Shown piece after piece: positions 32,460 through 44,303 of a stretch of 64,000 nt of DNA. The stretch lies in assembly GCA_038373865.1 (NCBI GenBank), contig JAXGGA010002332.1:1-64000 (forward strand). Reading direction: 5' to 3'. The notes beneath the pieces were generated by a model, which saw nothing but the letters and a program-made list of their open reading frames with translations, was not told the origin of the DNA and did no database searches. Origin of the DNA: Uloborus plumipes (Eukaryota; Arthropoda; Arachnida; Araneae; Uloboridae). The position numbers and the translations under genes are program-made. How positions within the stretch are numbered: position 1 is the first letter of the stretch; each line of letters begins with the position of its first letter.

Positions 32460-35225
32460 CTTATTTCTGTGCACCTCCCTCTGAGGTTGCTTTCGAATGT
32501 CCCCAAGGGGGTGTTTTACCCCTTTTATAGGGTAAATCAGTGTTAATTTCAATGCAAACAAAAGTGATATGAATTGGCGCGACCACTTGGCGACATATCG
32601 CCAAGCTTTTGGTCGGCAAGTGTTGACGCCAATTTGGGGGCATATCGCCAAGTTGGCGACAAATTTGGCAAAAAAATTATTATTATTTTTTTAATTTGGA
32701 TTCAATTTGGCGCAATTGACGACATTTTGCGAAAAATCCACTGAATGATGTTAAAATCGGCGATTTTTAGGAGATTAATAATTGTAAAACTTTTTTTGCA
32801 TTGTTTTCTGGCAAACTACGGATGTAAGTGTCTGAATTGTTATATTGCTTACTCCAAGTACTATTTTAGCACTTTGGGCATCTACTAACCAGGAAAGTAC
32901 TAAACTTAAGTAATAATGAAAAAAGTTTAAAATGGTATCATTCGAAAGAGCATATTGAAACATGTTTTTAACCCAAAGATCAAGTGCCCTCGTCCCCTCG
33001 TTTTCGAGATAAGGGGTCTTAAAATCGGCTAAAAAGTAGCCAAATTTGAAGACTTGGCAGGAAATTGAAGCTATCTCCCGATTCCCCCCGCTTGCTTGAC
33101 ATCGCATCATTTCCATGTTTGGTCATTCGCAAAGAAAGTAAAACGTTGTTTACGTTAACCCCTTACTTGTATGGGCTAAAATAAAGAATGCTGATCAAGA
33201 CGATGATGTGGAAAGCAGAGGGCTTTATCCACAGAAGCGAAAATTTTACAAAGAAGTTAAAGTTTTATCTTTCTACGATTAATAACAATACATTTTAGAA
33301 TTTTAGTTATTTTAAGTTTTTTTTACTGAACAAAGTTGTATGTGTTAATTATTATAACTTTAGAAATATATTGCACGTGTTTCTAAATGGATAATTAGAT
33401 AATTAAATAAGTATGAAAAGCAGCTAATATGAGCTCATGTACAAAAAATGAAATAAATAATCTTTGGGGTAGAAATTAAATTGTCATGGATTATGGTATC
33501 AGTTCTTATTGGAAAAAAAATCGATGCAAGAAGTTTCACTATCTGCCAACTCTTAGCAAAAACATTTATTTTTTTTTAATTGAAATCGAGAAAAAATAAA
33601 TTACAATTTTAAAAAGAAAACGAATTAGTAAATATCAATAGCTGCAAAATTATCTCCATGTCGGAAATTACATCAAGGGTAGAGGGAAATAATTATTTCC
33701 ATTCTTAAAATATACTAATAGAGTTGACATACATTGTAAAAACTCCTGCCGTTCAAACAAAATTGGTCACTGTAGTGAAAAGTCTCTGTAACGTAAATGT
33801 AAAACATATTGCATGTTAATTTCGTACTGTTTAAAAACACTGCAATAACTTTTACTAGTTCTGCTGTACGTTCAACGGGTAGGAAAAGACTATACAAGTT
33901 TTTGCTTACTTTTCTGTAAAAGTAGAAAATAGGTTTAAAAAAATCATGAAAGAAGGCCTGATGCACTGAAAAAAAAAAAAAAACGCTCAAAACAATTGAG
34001 TCAAAAAGCACAACGAAAAAAATAATTAAATACACAGAGAAATTTAAAACAGGAAAGTCGGGTTTTGAGCTGCGGAAACTGTGTACCTGTCAGTCTGTCT
34101 ATTGGTCAGTTTTTCTCTCCCCCCCCCCCGCAATAACTGTTGAGTGCATAGTCCGATTCGTTTTTTTTTTTTTTTTTTTTTTAAATTGAAAGATCTCAGT
34201 GAGGACAATACACTCCCATATTCGACTTTTTGATTTAAATTATTTTTCATTCAATTTCGAATTTCCGATTTTTTCCCCTGTCCTCACTTATAACTTTTGA
34301 GGGAACAAGTTCGATTCGAGCGAACACTTTTTTTTTTCGAAATATCTCAGAGAAAACACCTCATTCCTGTTTGATTTTTTTATTTGAACACATTTTTATT
34401 AAATTTTGAGCATTTTTTCTTTTTTGAAAGACCATTCTTACGTACCCAGTCATGCAATCGATAAAAATGTTTAGGAGAACTCACTTTGAGTTATAGGGGA
34501 CCCATCAAAAGAAAAGTGGTTAGAAAAGGTTTATATTTGCAATTTTTACAATTAAAAACCCTAAATATACCCCCCCCCATACTACAAAATTGGGGGGGGT
34601 ATATTTAGGGTTTATACAACACTTCTTGTTATACTTACACCAAATCCCCCATACTACAAAATTGTACGAACACTTAAAAAAAAAAAAAAAAACAGGAGGT
34701 TCAGTTGTCACCTTCTGGGCCCCTTAAACAAGGGACCTGCTTTAATCGCAAATAGTAAGATAAATTTTAATTTTGATGTGTTGTTTAAAATTATTTTTCC
34801 TCTTTAAAAAAGCTTTCTGCTTTTCATGTCATAGGCTTGATAGTAGCTTTTTGCTTTAACTCGCACAGGTAAAGTAAAAGATTATTGTAAAGCCGTCTTT
34901 CAAAAGCTTTCAAGATGGCCAAAAATTTGAATCAGGTTTCCCGTTGGGCGCAAATAATGTAATCGCACAGCAAATTCCAGTTTCATTACAACTCGCTAAA
35001 ATTAGCGATTTTTCAAAAAAAAAAAAAAAAAAAATTAGCTGACTTTAGGACCTTATATTTCGATAACGGGGGCGCGAGGGCAAAAACGCGTGCGTCCAGA
35101 AACATGTTTTACCATGCTCTTTCGATTGGTACTCATTAAAAAAAATTCATTATTCCATGATCGAGTACTTTCCTGGTAAGAAATTTACACGTAAAAGGAA
35201 GTAATGTGGGGATCCATACCAAATT
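32460..35225 (-). mobile_element. Interrupted ACTTCCTTTTACG-family element with inverted arms
   Basis: About 32460-32880 matches the interior of the copy at 36366-37131 (same orientation) and 35175-35225 matches its right end. Between them, about 32888-33050 and 35035-35178 are inverted relative to each other (ACCAGGAAAGTAC against GTACTTTCCTGGT; GAAAGAGCAT against ATGCTCTTTC), suggesting a foldback insertion of about 2.3 kb. Confidence 0.5.
34557..34611. repeat. Perfect short palindrome with C9/G8 tracts
   Basis: ACCCTAAATATACCCCCCCC and its exact complement flank a 15-base loop that starts CATACTAC. The same loop word recurs at about 34650. Confidence 0.85.
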
Positions 35226-35328
35226 TTTATATCATACTTTGAAGGAATAATAGTTAATTTATAACAAAAATAGAGTATTTTTTCTGCTATATCAATTTTT
35301 TACAACTTATTTTTTTATTTTATACCAC

Positions 35329-35355
35329 GGGCAAAGCCGTGCGGGTACCGCTAGC
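35329..35355 (+). repeat. Helitron-like 3' hairpin end 65 bp before exon 2
   Basis: CCACGGGCAAAGCCGTGCGG forms a hairpin and is followed by GTACCGCTAGC. The extent of the element upstream is unclear. Confidence 0.4.
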
Positions 35356-35420
35356 AGGTTAATAAAATAACAGAAAAAATAAAATAATAAAAAAGATAAA
35401 AACAAATATTCTCTTGGCAG

Positions 35421-35614
35421 GTTGCAGCAGCCCGCTGGGCCTGATGACGGGCAGCGTGCAGGACTGGCAGATCAGCGTGAGCTCCTCGGACAGCGCGGAC
35501 CCGGGCTGCCACATGCGCTACGGCCGCGTCTACCAGCCGCCGGGCCGCGCCTGGTGCGCGGGCCGCAGAGCCGCCATGGAGTGGATGCAGGTCGACCTGG
35601 GGGTCGCCGCCACG
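35421..35614 (+). CDS. Discoidin gene exon 2: N-terminal part of F5/8C domain 1
   Basis: The acceptor TCTCTTGGCAG|G completes the Gly codon from exon 1, and the donor is ACG|GTGAGC, ending in phase 0. It encodes residues 24-88. The opening GCSSPLGLMTGSVQDWQISV, the S-S-S turn and MEWMQVDLGVAAT are the standard first half of a discoidin domain: a first Cys, then the WxQVDLG strand. Two extra cysteines (PGCHM and AWCAG) may form an internal disulfide. GC content is far above that of the surrounding intron. An ACTGTAAAA-type element starts only 37 bp after the donor. Confidence 0.88.
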
Positions 35615-36051
35615 GTGAGCAGTCTCCTTTCCTGTGACAAGTGAAAGATGCGCTGCGAAGAATGAATGTTGTTTTTACGGTGTAATACCGTACGGCAGCC
35701 GAGGTTCCAATTTAAAACTGTAAAATGCACGGTAATAAACTGTAAAACTAACTATTTCACAGTTTCTTATTGTAAAGTAAGAAATTTTACAGCTTATCGC
35801 CGTAAAATTTAGCTGTTTTATACTGTAGAAACAACAGTGTAATACTGACAGCAGAAGTTCCAGTTTAAAACTGTTAAATGCAGGGTAATAAACTAAAATT
35901 AGCATTTTTTCAGCTTATTACTGTAATGTAAGAAAATTTTCAGTTTATTGCCGTAAAATTTTTCTGTAATGTACTGTAAAAGCAACAGAATAGTACTGGC
36001 AACAGAGGTTCCAGTGTAAAACTGCACATTGCATGGTAATAAACTGTTTAA

Positions 36052-36281
36052 CCCTTTAACGCAGAATTTTTATCAACGTTTTCATCATACTTTGTCAATT
36101 ATTTTGTACTAATTTAAATCAAAATAAGGGGAAAATATTATCCTGAGCATGTTAAGAATTTTCTATTTATGTAATGCAGCATAGGACAGCGATGTTCCTT
36201 TCTTCGTAAAAGGTAAAATATTCATGGGAAATCAGTGTTTCGTTCTCTGGGACACCGGTGTCCCATTTCTGCTTCAAAGGT
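36052..36281. mobile_element. piggyBac-like MITE, 230 bp
   Basis: TTAA lies at 36048-36051 and 36282-36285. The ends CCCTTTAACGCAGAA and, inverted, TTCTGCTTCAAAGG match. Near the right end GGGACACCGGTGTCCC is a perfect palindrome. Confidence 0.8.
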
Positions 36282-36365
36282 TTAATTAGCAGTTTTACCG
36301 TTTATTACTGTAAAGTTGGCAATTTTACAGTTTATTACTGTAAAATGAGCAATTGTACAGTTTTT

Positions 36366-37131
36366 ACTTCCTTTTACGTAGTAAAGGAAGTATTGTGATC
36401 AAGAAAAAAAATTCGCTCAAATTTTTCGGTCTAAATTTTGATTTTGCTCACCTCCGAATGAATGTTGAGTAGTTTTTTCGACCTATCAGCACGTGCATAT
36501 GTACCTACCAACACATAAACAGCTAGAAAATCCTTTTCGACCATCCCCGAGAAAATTACGACGAGTTTTCTCGTGACGGCTGTATGTACGTATGTATGTG
36601 CGTATGTATGTATGTCGCATAACTCACAAACTATATGCCGTAGAGGCTTCTAATTTGGTATGTAGGCTCTGAGGGAGGGCTAGTTGAGCACCTCCTCTTG
36701 TGGTTGCATTTGAATGTTCCTAAAGGGTTTTTTTACCCCTATTTTGGGGTAGATCAATGTTAATTTCAATGCAGATTAAGTGATTTCATTTGGCGCGACC
36801 ACTTATCTATACTATATCGCCAAGTGTTTGCTGCCAACTTGGAGACATATCGCCAAGTTGCGGACAAAAGGACTTTTTTGAATTTGGATTCAATTTGGCG
36901 CTATTGGCGATATTTTGCGAAAAATTCACTGAATCATGTTAAAATCGGCGATATTTAGAAACTGAATGATTGTAAAGCATTATTTTGCATCGATTGGTGA
37001 CAAACTGGAGTGTAAACGTTTGAATTGTTATCTTGCTCAGTCTAAGGCACTATTTTAACACGTAAGTCATCTATCATGGTATTTAAACGTAAAAGGAAGT
37101 AGTGTGGCGTTCACACCAGATTTTTTACTGT
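36366..37131 (-). mobile_element. Helitron-like element of the ACTTCCTTTTACG family, reverse copy
   Basis: Begins with the hairpin ACTTCCTTTTACGTAGTAAA then GGAAGT and ends CACACCAGATTTTTT. It splits the iterated ACTGTAAAA element, so it is the younger of the two. Confidence 0.5.
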
Positions 37132-37195
37132 ACAATTAGGAATTTTTACAGTTTATCAGTGTAAAATTAGCTGTATTATACTGTAAAAACAACCT

Positions 37196-37312
37196 TGATT
37201 TTTTAATACGCTTTTATTAGTTTCACATGTGGGTTCGTTTGCTTGTCAGTATGTATGTACGAGTAACTCTGAATAAAAGATAAAATGTTTGTTCTTTACA
37301 AACGTAAAAGTA
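37196..37312 (+). repeat. Dispersed repeat family Y
   Basis: Shares TTTTAATACGCTTTTATTAG and TCTGAATAAAAGATAAAATG with 26556. It lies directly before the foldback element at 37315. Confidence 0.7.
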
Positions 37313-37454
37313 ATCTCCCCAAAAACAACAGTGTTGTAAAAAAATCCCCCGCCAAGAAAACCTTAAATACTCAGCCTTAAAAAGTTATGATATCGAGTTT
37401 TCCCGCCAAGTTTGTGCCAAACTACAACTAACCTGTATGTATAGTTCGGTTTGG

Positions 37455-37975
37455 GGTCAAAATGTCGCGGCCGAAATGTCGCGGGCCAAAATGTCGCGGC
37501 CAAAATGTCGCCGAGCCAAAATGTCGCGGGCTAAAATGTCGCGGGCAAAAATGTCGCCGGTCCAAAATGTCGCCAAGCCAAAATGTCGCGGGCTAAAATG
37601 TCGCGGGCCAAAATGTCGCCGGTCCAAAATGTCGCAGAGCCAAAATGTCGCGGGCTAAAATGTCGCGGGCAAAAATGTCGCCGGTCCAAAATGTCGCCGA
37701 GGCAAAATGTCGCGGGCTAAAATGTCGCGGGCCAAAATGTCGCCGGTCAAAAATGCCGCCGAGCCAAAATGTCGCGGGCTAAAATGTCGCGGACCAAAAT
37801 GTCGCCGGTCCAAAATGTCGCCTGCCCAAAATGTCGCGTGGTCAAAATGTCGCCGGGCCAGAATGTCGCCGGTCAAAAATGTCGCCGGTCGAAAATGTCG
37901 CCGGGCCAAAATGTCGCCGGTCCAGAATATCACCGGTCAAAAATGTCACCGGTCCAAAATAACGCCGGTCCAAAA
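37455..37975 (+). repeat. AAAATGTCGC satellite arm, left
   Basis: Units of 15-16 bp such as AAAATGTCGCCGGTCC, AAAATGTCGCCGAGCC and AAAATGTCGCGGGCT repeat in a four-unit super-period of about 62 bp. The array gives long but meaningless open frames. Confidence 0.95.
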
Positions 37976-37999
37976 TATATCAGTTCCAAAATGACATAA

Positions 38000-39900
38000 G
38001 TGTATAGTACAGATTGAATGTTTCCAGTAATTCACAAATTCAATGCAGCTTAATTATGTAGCTCAATTTTACAAATAAGCTTGTCACGATATGATAAATA
38101 CACCTGTTTAGTAACTTTTTTTAAACGTAGCAGCTTAGAAAATTAGCTTAAGTTATTAACAAAAATGTAACTAAATTGATTTCTTCTAAAGCTTAAATTA
38201 TTTCAGTACCAAAATAATGCCATAGTTTTTTTCAGGACTGTACTTAGGGCCCAGGGACGCTAAATTTCTTCCTGTTTTAATACGCTTTTACTAGTTTCAC
38301 AAGTAGGTTTTTTTGTTTGTTCGTTTGTATGTATGTAACTCTGAGTCAAAAATAAAATTCACGTTCTTTACAAACGTATAAAAGTAATATGTTTAATACC
38401 ATTATTATTACTAAAGGCTAAACTATATTGCATGTTGATGTATAATAAGTGCATTTGACTTTAGTTCTGAGTTGGGCATCGATCGTCCATAAAATGCATA
38501 TTATAAGTGCATGTAAACTTAGCGGATATTCAACAGTTTTCAAAATCTTCTTTTGAATTTGATTTACTCTAAAAGCGTATTTTTTAGTTTTTTAAACTAT
38601 ATTTAGGATTATTTCTTTTTTTTTTTCACACAAAGAAATTAAACAAATAAATTTGCTGTAAAGGCATTTTTTTTTTTTTTTGCAAAACGGAATACCGTTT
38701 AATCACCGCGTAGCCGGCAATTTTCTTATAGAACATTTTCTTTAAGAGTTGTTTGGGGACGTTTGAAATCAAATTAGTTCATGGAATTATTGCTTTCTTT
38801 GTAACAACTGAGTAGTGGAAGGGGAGGTGAAATGTCAAGAGAAAAAATGGTATTATATTCAACTCCGCATTTAAATACTGATTGTAACGAAGGTACAGAA
38901 TCATGTTTGAGCTGATTAACGCCAGAAATGAATAAGCATCTCTCCCTTTAAGACCATTCTACAAACAAAGTTTTGTCTGAATACTTGCATTACTTCTTGA
39001 TATACATCACTCACAAATAATGAAAAATAAAAAGTTCAATTGCTCTGCTTCCTCGATGATGTGGCGTATCTTCTGAAGGCTTCCTATGGGCCAATTTTTA
39101 TTTTATTTCGTCTGAACCTTCTTCAGACATTAATCACGCTATGCTGAAAATGTTCCATTACATTCTTGCATGTAAAAACTTGGAAGAACTAGCGGCAAAA
39201 ACCAATCAGCACTGAATCACATATTGGTTGGTACATGTATGTACCAAATTTCATTCTAATTCACGCACTAAGTTTTGTGGTAGAGTTGCCCCCAGAAAAT
39301 GGGTCACGCAGATACACACTTACACATTTTCCCTTAAAAAAATAAACGATAAAATTGAATTCCTCACACGTCAGAAAGTGTAAATTCTTCCAAATTGACA
39401 ATTTTTCACTGATCCAATACTTTCTTTTACACATTTTATGAAGAAGAAAATAAAAAGACCTCTATTATTTAAATAATATAGACTTGCTTTCGATCATGTA
39501 AGAAATTTTAACAGAAACCAAGTTTCAAACATTGTATATCTGTCTTATTCATTTCACTGTTCTTCAACTTCTTTTTTAACACACAAATTTTCCTTTCGAT
39601 ATCAATTAAACTTAGCTTGGGCTGCTAATCTATTCGTTTTTAAGTTGGTAGATAGCGAGTTACGGTGAAATAAGCTATTGTAAATAAATAACGTACGCTT
39701 GTTTGAAAACTATTTGTGTCTTGGAAAGCGCTCGAAAGAGTTACAAGCCGAAAGGGTAAATTCTTTTTAGTATTTTCAAAAATTTTAGTCCATACTATCG
39801 TTAACGCACACGTTCATCAACAGCAATTAGCAATTTTTTGCTAATTCGGTGTAAAAAAGCCTTTTCATATATTTTAATTTTTGATACTAACTGTATCAAT
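38000..39900. other. Central region of the foldback element, no gene seen
   Basis: AT-rich. Apart from the family-Y insertion (38274-38650) no repeat or coding signal is supported. Confidence 0.45.
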
Positions 39901-39921
39901 ATCGGACCTTCTACATTTTTG

Positions 39922-40497
39922 TCTGACGACATTTGAACTGGCGACATTTTGGCCGGCGACATTTTTGACCGGCGACATTTTGGACCTGCGACATTTTGGA
40001 CCGGCGACATTTTTGACCGGCGACATTTTTGACCGGCGACATTTTAGACCGGCGACATTTTAGCCCGCGACATTTTGGCTCGGCGACATTTTTGACCGGC
40101 GACATTTTAGCCCGCGACATTTTGGCTCGGCGACATTTTGGACCGGCGACATTTTGGCCCGCGACATTTTAGCCCGCGACCTTTTGGCTCGGCGACATTT
40201 TGGACCGGCGACATTTTGGCCCGCGACATTTTTGCCCGCGACATTTTGGCTCGGCGACATTTTGGACCGGCGACATTTTTGCCCGCGACATTTTAGCCCG
40301 CGACATTTTGGCTCGGCGATATTTTGGACCGGCGACATTTTGGCCCGCGACATTTTAGCCCGCGACATTTTGGCTCGGCGACATTTTGGACCGGCGACAT
40401 TTTTGCCCGCGACATTTTAGCCCGCGACATTTTGGCTCGGCGACATTTTGGCCGCGACATTTTGGCCCGCGACATTTCGGCCGCGACATTTTGGGCG
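39922..40497 (-). repeat. AAAATGTCGC satellite arm, right (inverted)
   Basis: The same unit on the opposite strand (GGCGACATTTTGGACC and variants). It shows the same super-period as the left arm. Confidence 0.95.
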
Positions 40498-40569
40498 TTT
40501 TTAAGGTTGAGTATTTAAGGTTTTTTGGCGGGGGATTTTTTTACAACACTGTTGTTTTTGGGGAGATAT

Positions 40570-41832
40570 CACATGTTTTTGCATTAATATCATTTCTTTG
40601 CCTGTTTTTTTTTTCTCTTCAAAATTTACTTTGCATGTTTTTTTCCCTTCAACATTTTTCTTGGCGGTCCGACATCTGTGGTTTTCTTGGCAGCATGCAT
40701 TTGGTGCAAAAGTTCAAGGATCTCCTTCAGTCTAGGATAAATTTGAAATCAATCACAATGTACCACCCGAACCGACGCAAACAAAAGTTAAAAAAAAACC
40801 CCAACCCTTACTGCCGATCTCATTTTAAAATGAACTAAATTGAAGATCCCTTTTAAAAGCCTTATGCAATAAAATCAATTACAGATATTTTATTTGTTAA
40901 CAAATAGAAACTGGCAACAGATGAAATTATAAATCATTGAGTTTTCTTTCCTCGTGGCCCAACAATGAAAACATAAATGCTCAGATTTTGAACAGAGCTA
41001 GTAGATAGAAATCGGACCAATTTTAAGCATTAATAACTCCGGGGTGCGATGACCCCGGGTGGTAAATTTTGGGAAAATGTCCTTAATGTCTCATCGAGAA
41101 TATTCATACCAAAAATCAACACTAAAGACCCCCGGGGAGAAAAGATACGGAAAATAAAAACGAGGGGGGAGGGGGTGGGGGTCGAAAAACCCCCTATGCC
41201 GAGCTTTGGGACAAAATAAATGTGGGTGCAAAAGCAGAGCTCAATCCGAGTTACCGTTTAGTCTGGACCGCTGTCAAACAATTTTTAAAAAGTGCGAAAA
41301 ATAGCGATTTTATAACATATATCACCCCTCCCCCTGAGGGTCCTGGATGTTTTGCTTTAGTATGTGCCGTCAGGGGTCGCTGGAGATTGAGTATACCAAA
41401 AATGAACTCTAAGGATCTTTCTGGGGCTGAGATACAGAGGGGTGAAAACCCCGGTTTGGTTACTCGCGTAAACAGTCCTAGTTGCTCTTTTACATTTTTA
41501 TTGGCGACGGAAATTTCTTGGCGGCTTGTATTTGGTTTTCTTGGCGGGGCGGGACGCTCCCGCGTCCCGTGATATATTGAATACTATTATTAATACTGAA
41601 AGCTAAACTGTATTACATGCTGATGTATTAAAGTGTTTCAGTTGTTAGTGTGTAACTCTGAATAAAAAATAAAACTCACGCTCTTTGCAAATATAAAAAT
41701 AATATATTTAATACTATTATTAACACTAAAGGCTAAACTATGTTTCATTTTGATGTATTATAAGTGCATGTTAGTTTAACTTTAAAAGCGTATTTTTTAG
41801 TTTTTTTAAACTATAATTTAATAATTTACAGT
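40570..41832. other. Unassigned; Helitron-like hairpin end near 41550-41575
   Basis: GGGACGCTCCCGCGTCCCGT could be the hairpin terminus of a family-Y-type element. It is followed by further family-Y sequence (41640-41800). Confidence 0.4.
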
Positions 41833-42535
41833 GTGGCAATGTGACAAACACAAGGCTGGCTCAGGCCACTACATAGTAGGGTGGACAGCAAAAGATTTTT
41901 CTTTTAATTTCGATGATGGGTATTGCGGGAAGGGTGCCATTGGGGGGAGCAAACCGCATATAAAAAATTTGAAACTTTTTGGCCAATTTTTTGATCTCCC
42001 ACTGTTGCGTTGAAGTTTAGAAAAAATTCAGTTTTTCGAGATTTTTAGGAAATTATTTAAAAAAAATTTAGCACCTAACATCTAAAAATGCATTATATAT
42101 GACAAACAAAGCAATTATTTTGAGAAAAGTACCCCGAAAACAGCGTTTAAAAGTTTTGACAAAATTTATTAAAACGTTTTACAAAAGCAGGAAATCTTCT
42201 ACGCATTCCTGGAAAAGGAAGGAATGACTCCACACACCTCAATTTTTCCATGGGAATTCTATGCTCCCAATAGCACCTTTCCGGCCTTCCCGTTTTCGAA
42301 AATAAGGGTAATTTTTTTCGTCATTTGCTAAAAATCTCGAAAAAACTGCATTTTTTCCAAACTTCAACGCGATTGTGGCAGATCAAGAAATGGGTAAAAA
42401 AATTTCAAATTTTTTATATGCGGTTTGCTCCCCCAATGGCACCTTTTCTGCAATACCCATCATCGAACTAAAAAAAAGACTTTTTCCGCTCACCCTACCA
42501 TATAGTGGCCTGAAACAGCCTTGTGTTTGTCATAT
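41833..42535. repeat. Foldback MITE, arms ~230 bp
   Basis: The left arm (ATGTGACAAACACAAGGCTG onward) and right arm (CAGCCTTGTGTTTGTCATAT at the end) are inverted copies around an AT-rich centre at about 42060-42310. Confidence 0.85.
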
Positions 42536-42540
42536 TACTA

Positions 42541-43065
42541 CACTATAAAATGAATGTTGTTTTTACAGTAAAATGCAGCTAATTTTACAGTAATAAACTG
42601 TAAAATTGCTAATTATACAGTAATAAACTGTAAGATTGCTAATTTTACAGTAATAAACTGTAAAAATGCTAATTTTACAGTAATAAACTGTAAGATTGCT
42701 AATTTTACAGTAATAAACTGTAAAAATGCTAATTTTACAGTAATAAACTGTAAAATTGCTAATTTTACAGTAATAAACTGTAAAAATGCTAATTTTACAG
42801 TAATAAACTGTAAGATTGCTAATTTTACAGTAATAAACTGTAAAAATGCTAATTTTACAGTAATAAACTGTAAGATTGCTAATTTTACAGTAATAAATTG
42901 TAAAATTGCTAATATTACAGTAATAAACTGTAAAATTGCTAATTTTACAGTAATAAACTGTAAGATTGCTAATTTAACAGTAATAAACTGTAAAATTACT
43001 AATTATACATTTCATTACCGTGCATTTTACAGTTTTAAACTGGAACTTCTGCTGCCAGTATTGTG
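42541..43065. mobile_element. ACTGTAAAA-type element copy 5, left part with 30-bp array
   Basis: Starts CACTATAAAATGAATGTTG. From 42587 to ~43010 there are about 14 copies of a 30-bp unit (TAATAAACTG, TAAAATTGCT, AATTTTACAG). Neighbouring units alternate AAGATTGCT and AAAAATGCT, giving a 60-bp higher-order period. The element resumes at 48801. Confidence 0.9.
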
Positions 43066-44303
43066 CAAGGCCGTAGCCAGCGGGGGGGGTCAGGGGGTCA
43101 GAACCCCCCCCCGAAATTTTCAAACCTCAAAAGTTTTTAAAAAGTATTCACTAAAAAAGAAGGAAAAAAAAAAAAAGAAAATTTCAAGGTTTGATGGTCG
43201 GAGGTCCCCCCCCCCCCCGAAGTTGTGACGGGTCTGAGGTTTTTGATGATATAAAGAAAAATTAGAATAATAAAAATAAAAAAAATCCTTTGAATAAACT
43301 TGAATAGAGGTCATTCCATGTCAAGTGTACGAGGCGTCCCCACTCGACCCCCTCCGATTTTGATGAAATTTTTTTTGGATGTATGTATAAGATTTGCATG
43401 AAACCATACCAAATTATAGCTCCATAAGCCTTATAGTTCAGCCAGTAAAAATTATTTTAGAAAGACCTCTTTTTCGTGTCTTGAAAGAACTGTCCAAATC
43501 GTAAAGTTTGTGCTTTTATTGCTCGCGACCTAAGACGATTATCAGACTCAAATTTGGTGATTCTGACCACTGTTTAGGGTAGAATAGCCTACTTGTGTAA
43601 CAGAAGCTCCATGCACTGTTGATTTTTTGCAATTTGCTGCCAAAGTTGGTAAAAAATCGTATTTTGGCAAATTTTGACCATACCTTATCAGCTTGTATCT
43701 GCTGAGAGAATGATTTTCTGAAGCTAATTCTTTCCTCGTTTGTAGCCTGATAGTTCGTCCGAAAGGTGTGCAAGTGGCATCTCGGTAGCTCAAATAATTG
43801 CTGAATTATGCGGGTTGAAATTCCAGTTAAATTTCTTTTTTCTCAATTTGTATCAATTTCAAAGGGCAATATCTCGAAAGGGTCATCTTGAATTTCAATT
43901 TTCTTTACATCATTGGAAAGAACACACTTTTCTTAACTAAAAAACGTTATTTTTATTTTTGAGACAAACCAGTTTCAAGGGGATATTGCAGATCAAAAAT
44001 GTGACGTCATTCAACGTGAAATCAAAGAAAAAAAGACATTAGACCTCAAAAGTTGGTGTCAATTTGTTCTATTATTATTTGCAGGAGCTATTGTACTTAT
44101 GTTCTGATGAAAAAACCCTTTTTTAGATATTTTTGAACTTAAGTGTTTGAGTGCGCATTCATAAAAACTCAAGAAAAGCAAAAAAAAAAAAAGTTTCGTT
44201 TTTAACAAAAATAATTATCTTCTTATCGCTGCTATAAGAGCTTGAGTCTCTCTATGCGTTATTTTTAAGCTCTTGAAACAGAATTTCGGATGATATGTCA
44301 CTT

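Larger units (their letters stand above)
35651..37193. mobile_element. ACTGTAAAA-type element, copy 4, interrupted by two insertions
   Basis: The left end (CGCTGCGAAGAATGAATG) is mutated. The iterated ACAGTTTATTACTGTAAAA interior continues across the insertions at 36052-36281 and ~36366-37131 and is cut off by repeat Y at 37196. Confidence 0.8.
37315..40565. mobile_element. 3.25 kb foldback element with inverted satellite arms
   Basis: Outer inverted repeats of ~65 bp begin CTCCCCAAAAACAACAGTG on both sides. Inside each lies an array of AAAATGTCGC units, left about 37455-37975 and right about 39922-40497 in opposite orientation. The ~1.9 kb middle includes an inserted family-Y repeat (38274-38650) and no recognisable gene. 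Flanks suggest at most a 2-bp (AT) target duplication. Confidence 0.85.

Noticed and set aside
37455..40497. CRISPR-like appearance of regular short repeats
   Set aside because: There are no unique spacers of constant length; the units are contiguous, and the genome is eukaryotic.
37437..40518. Long open frames reading (MSRAKMSPVQNV)n and (ARHFGPATFL)n on both strands
   Set aside because: They are translations of the AAAATGTCGC arrays; several frames on both strands are open at once, so they are not genes.
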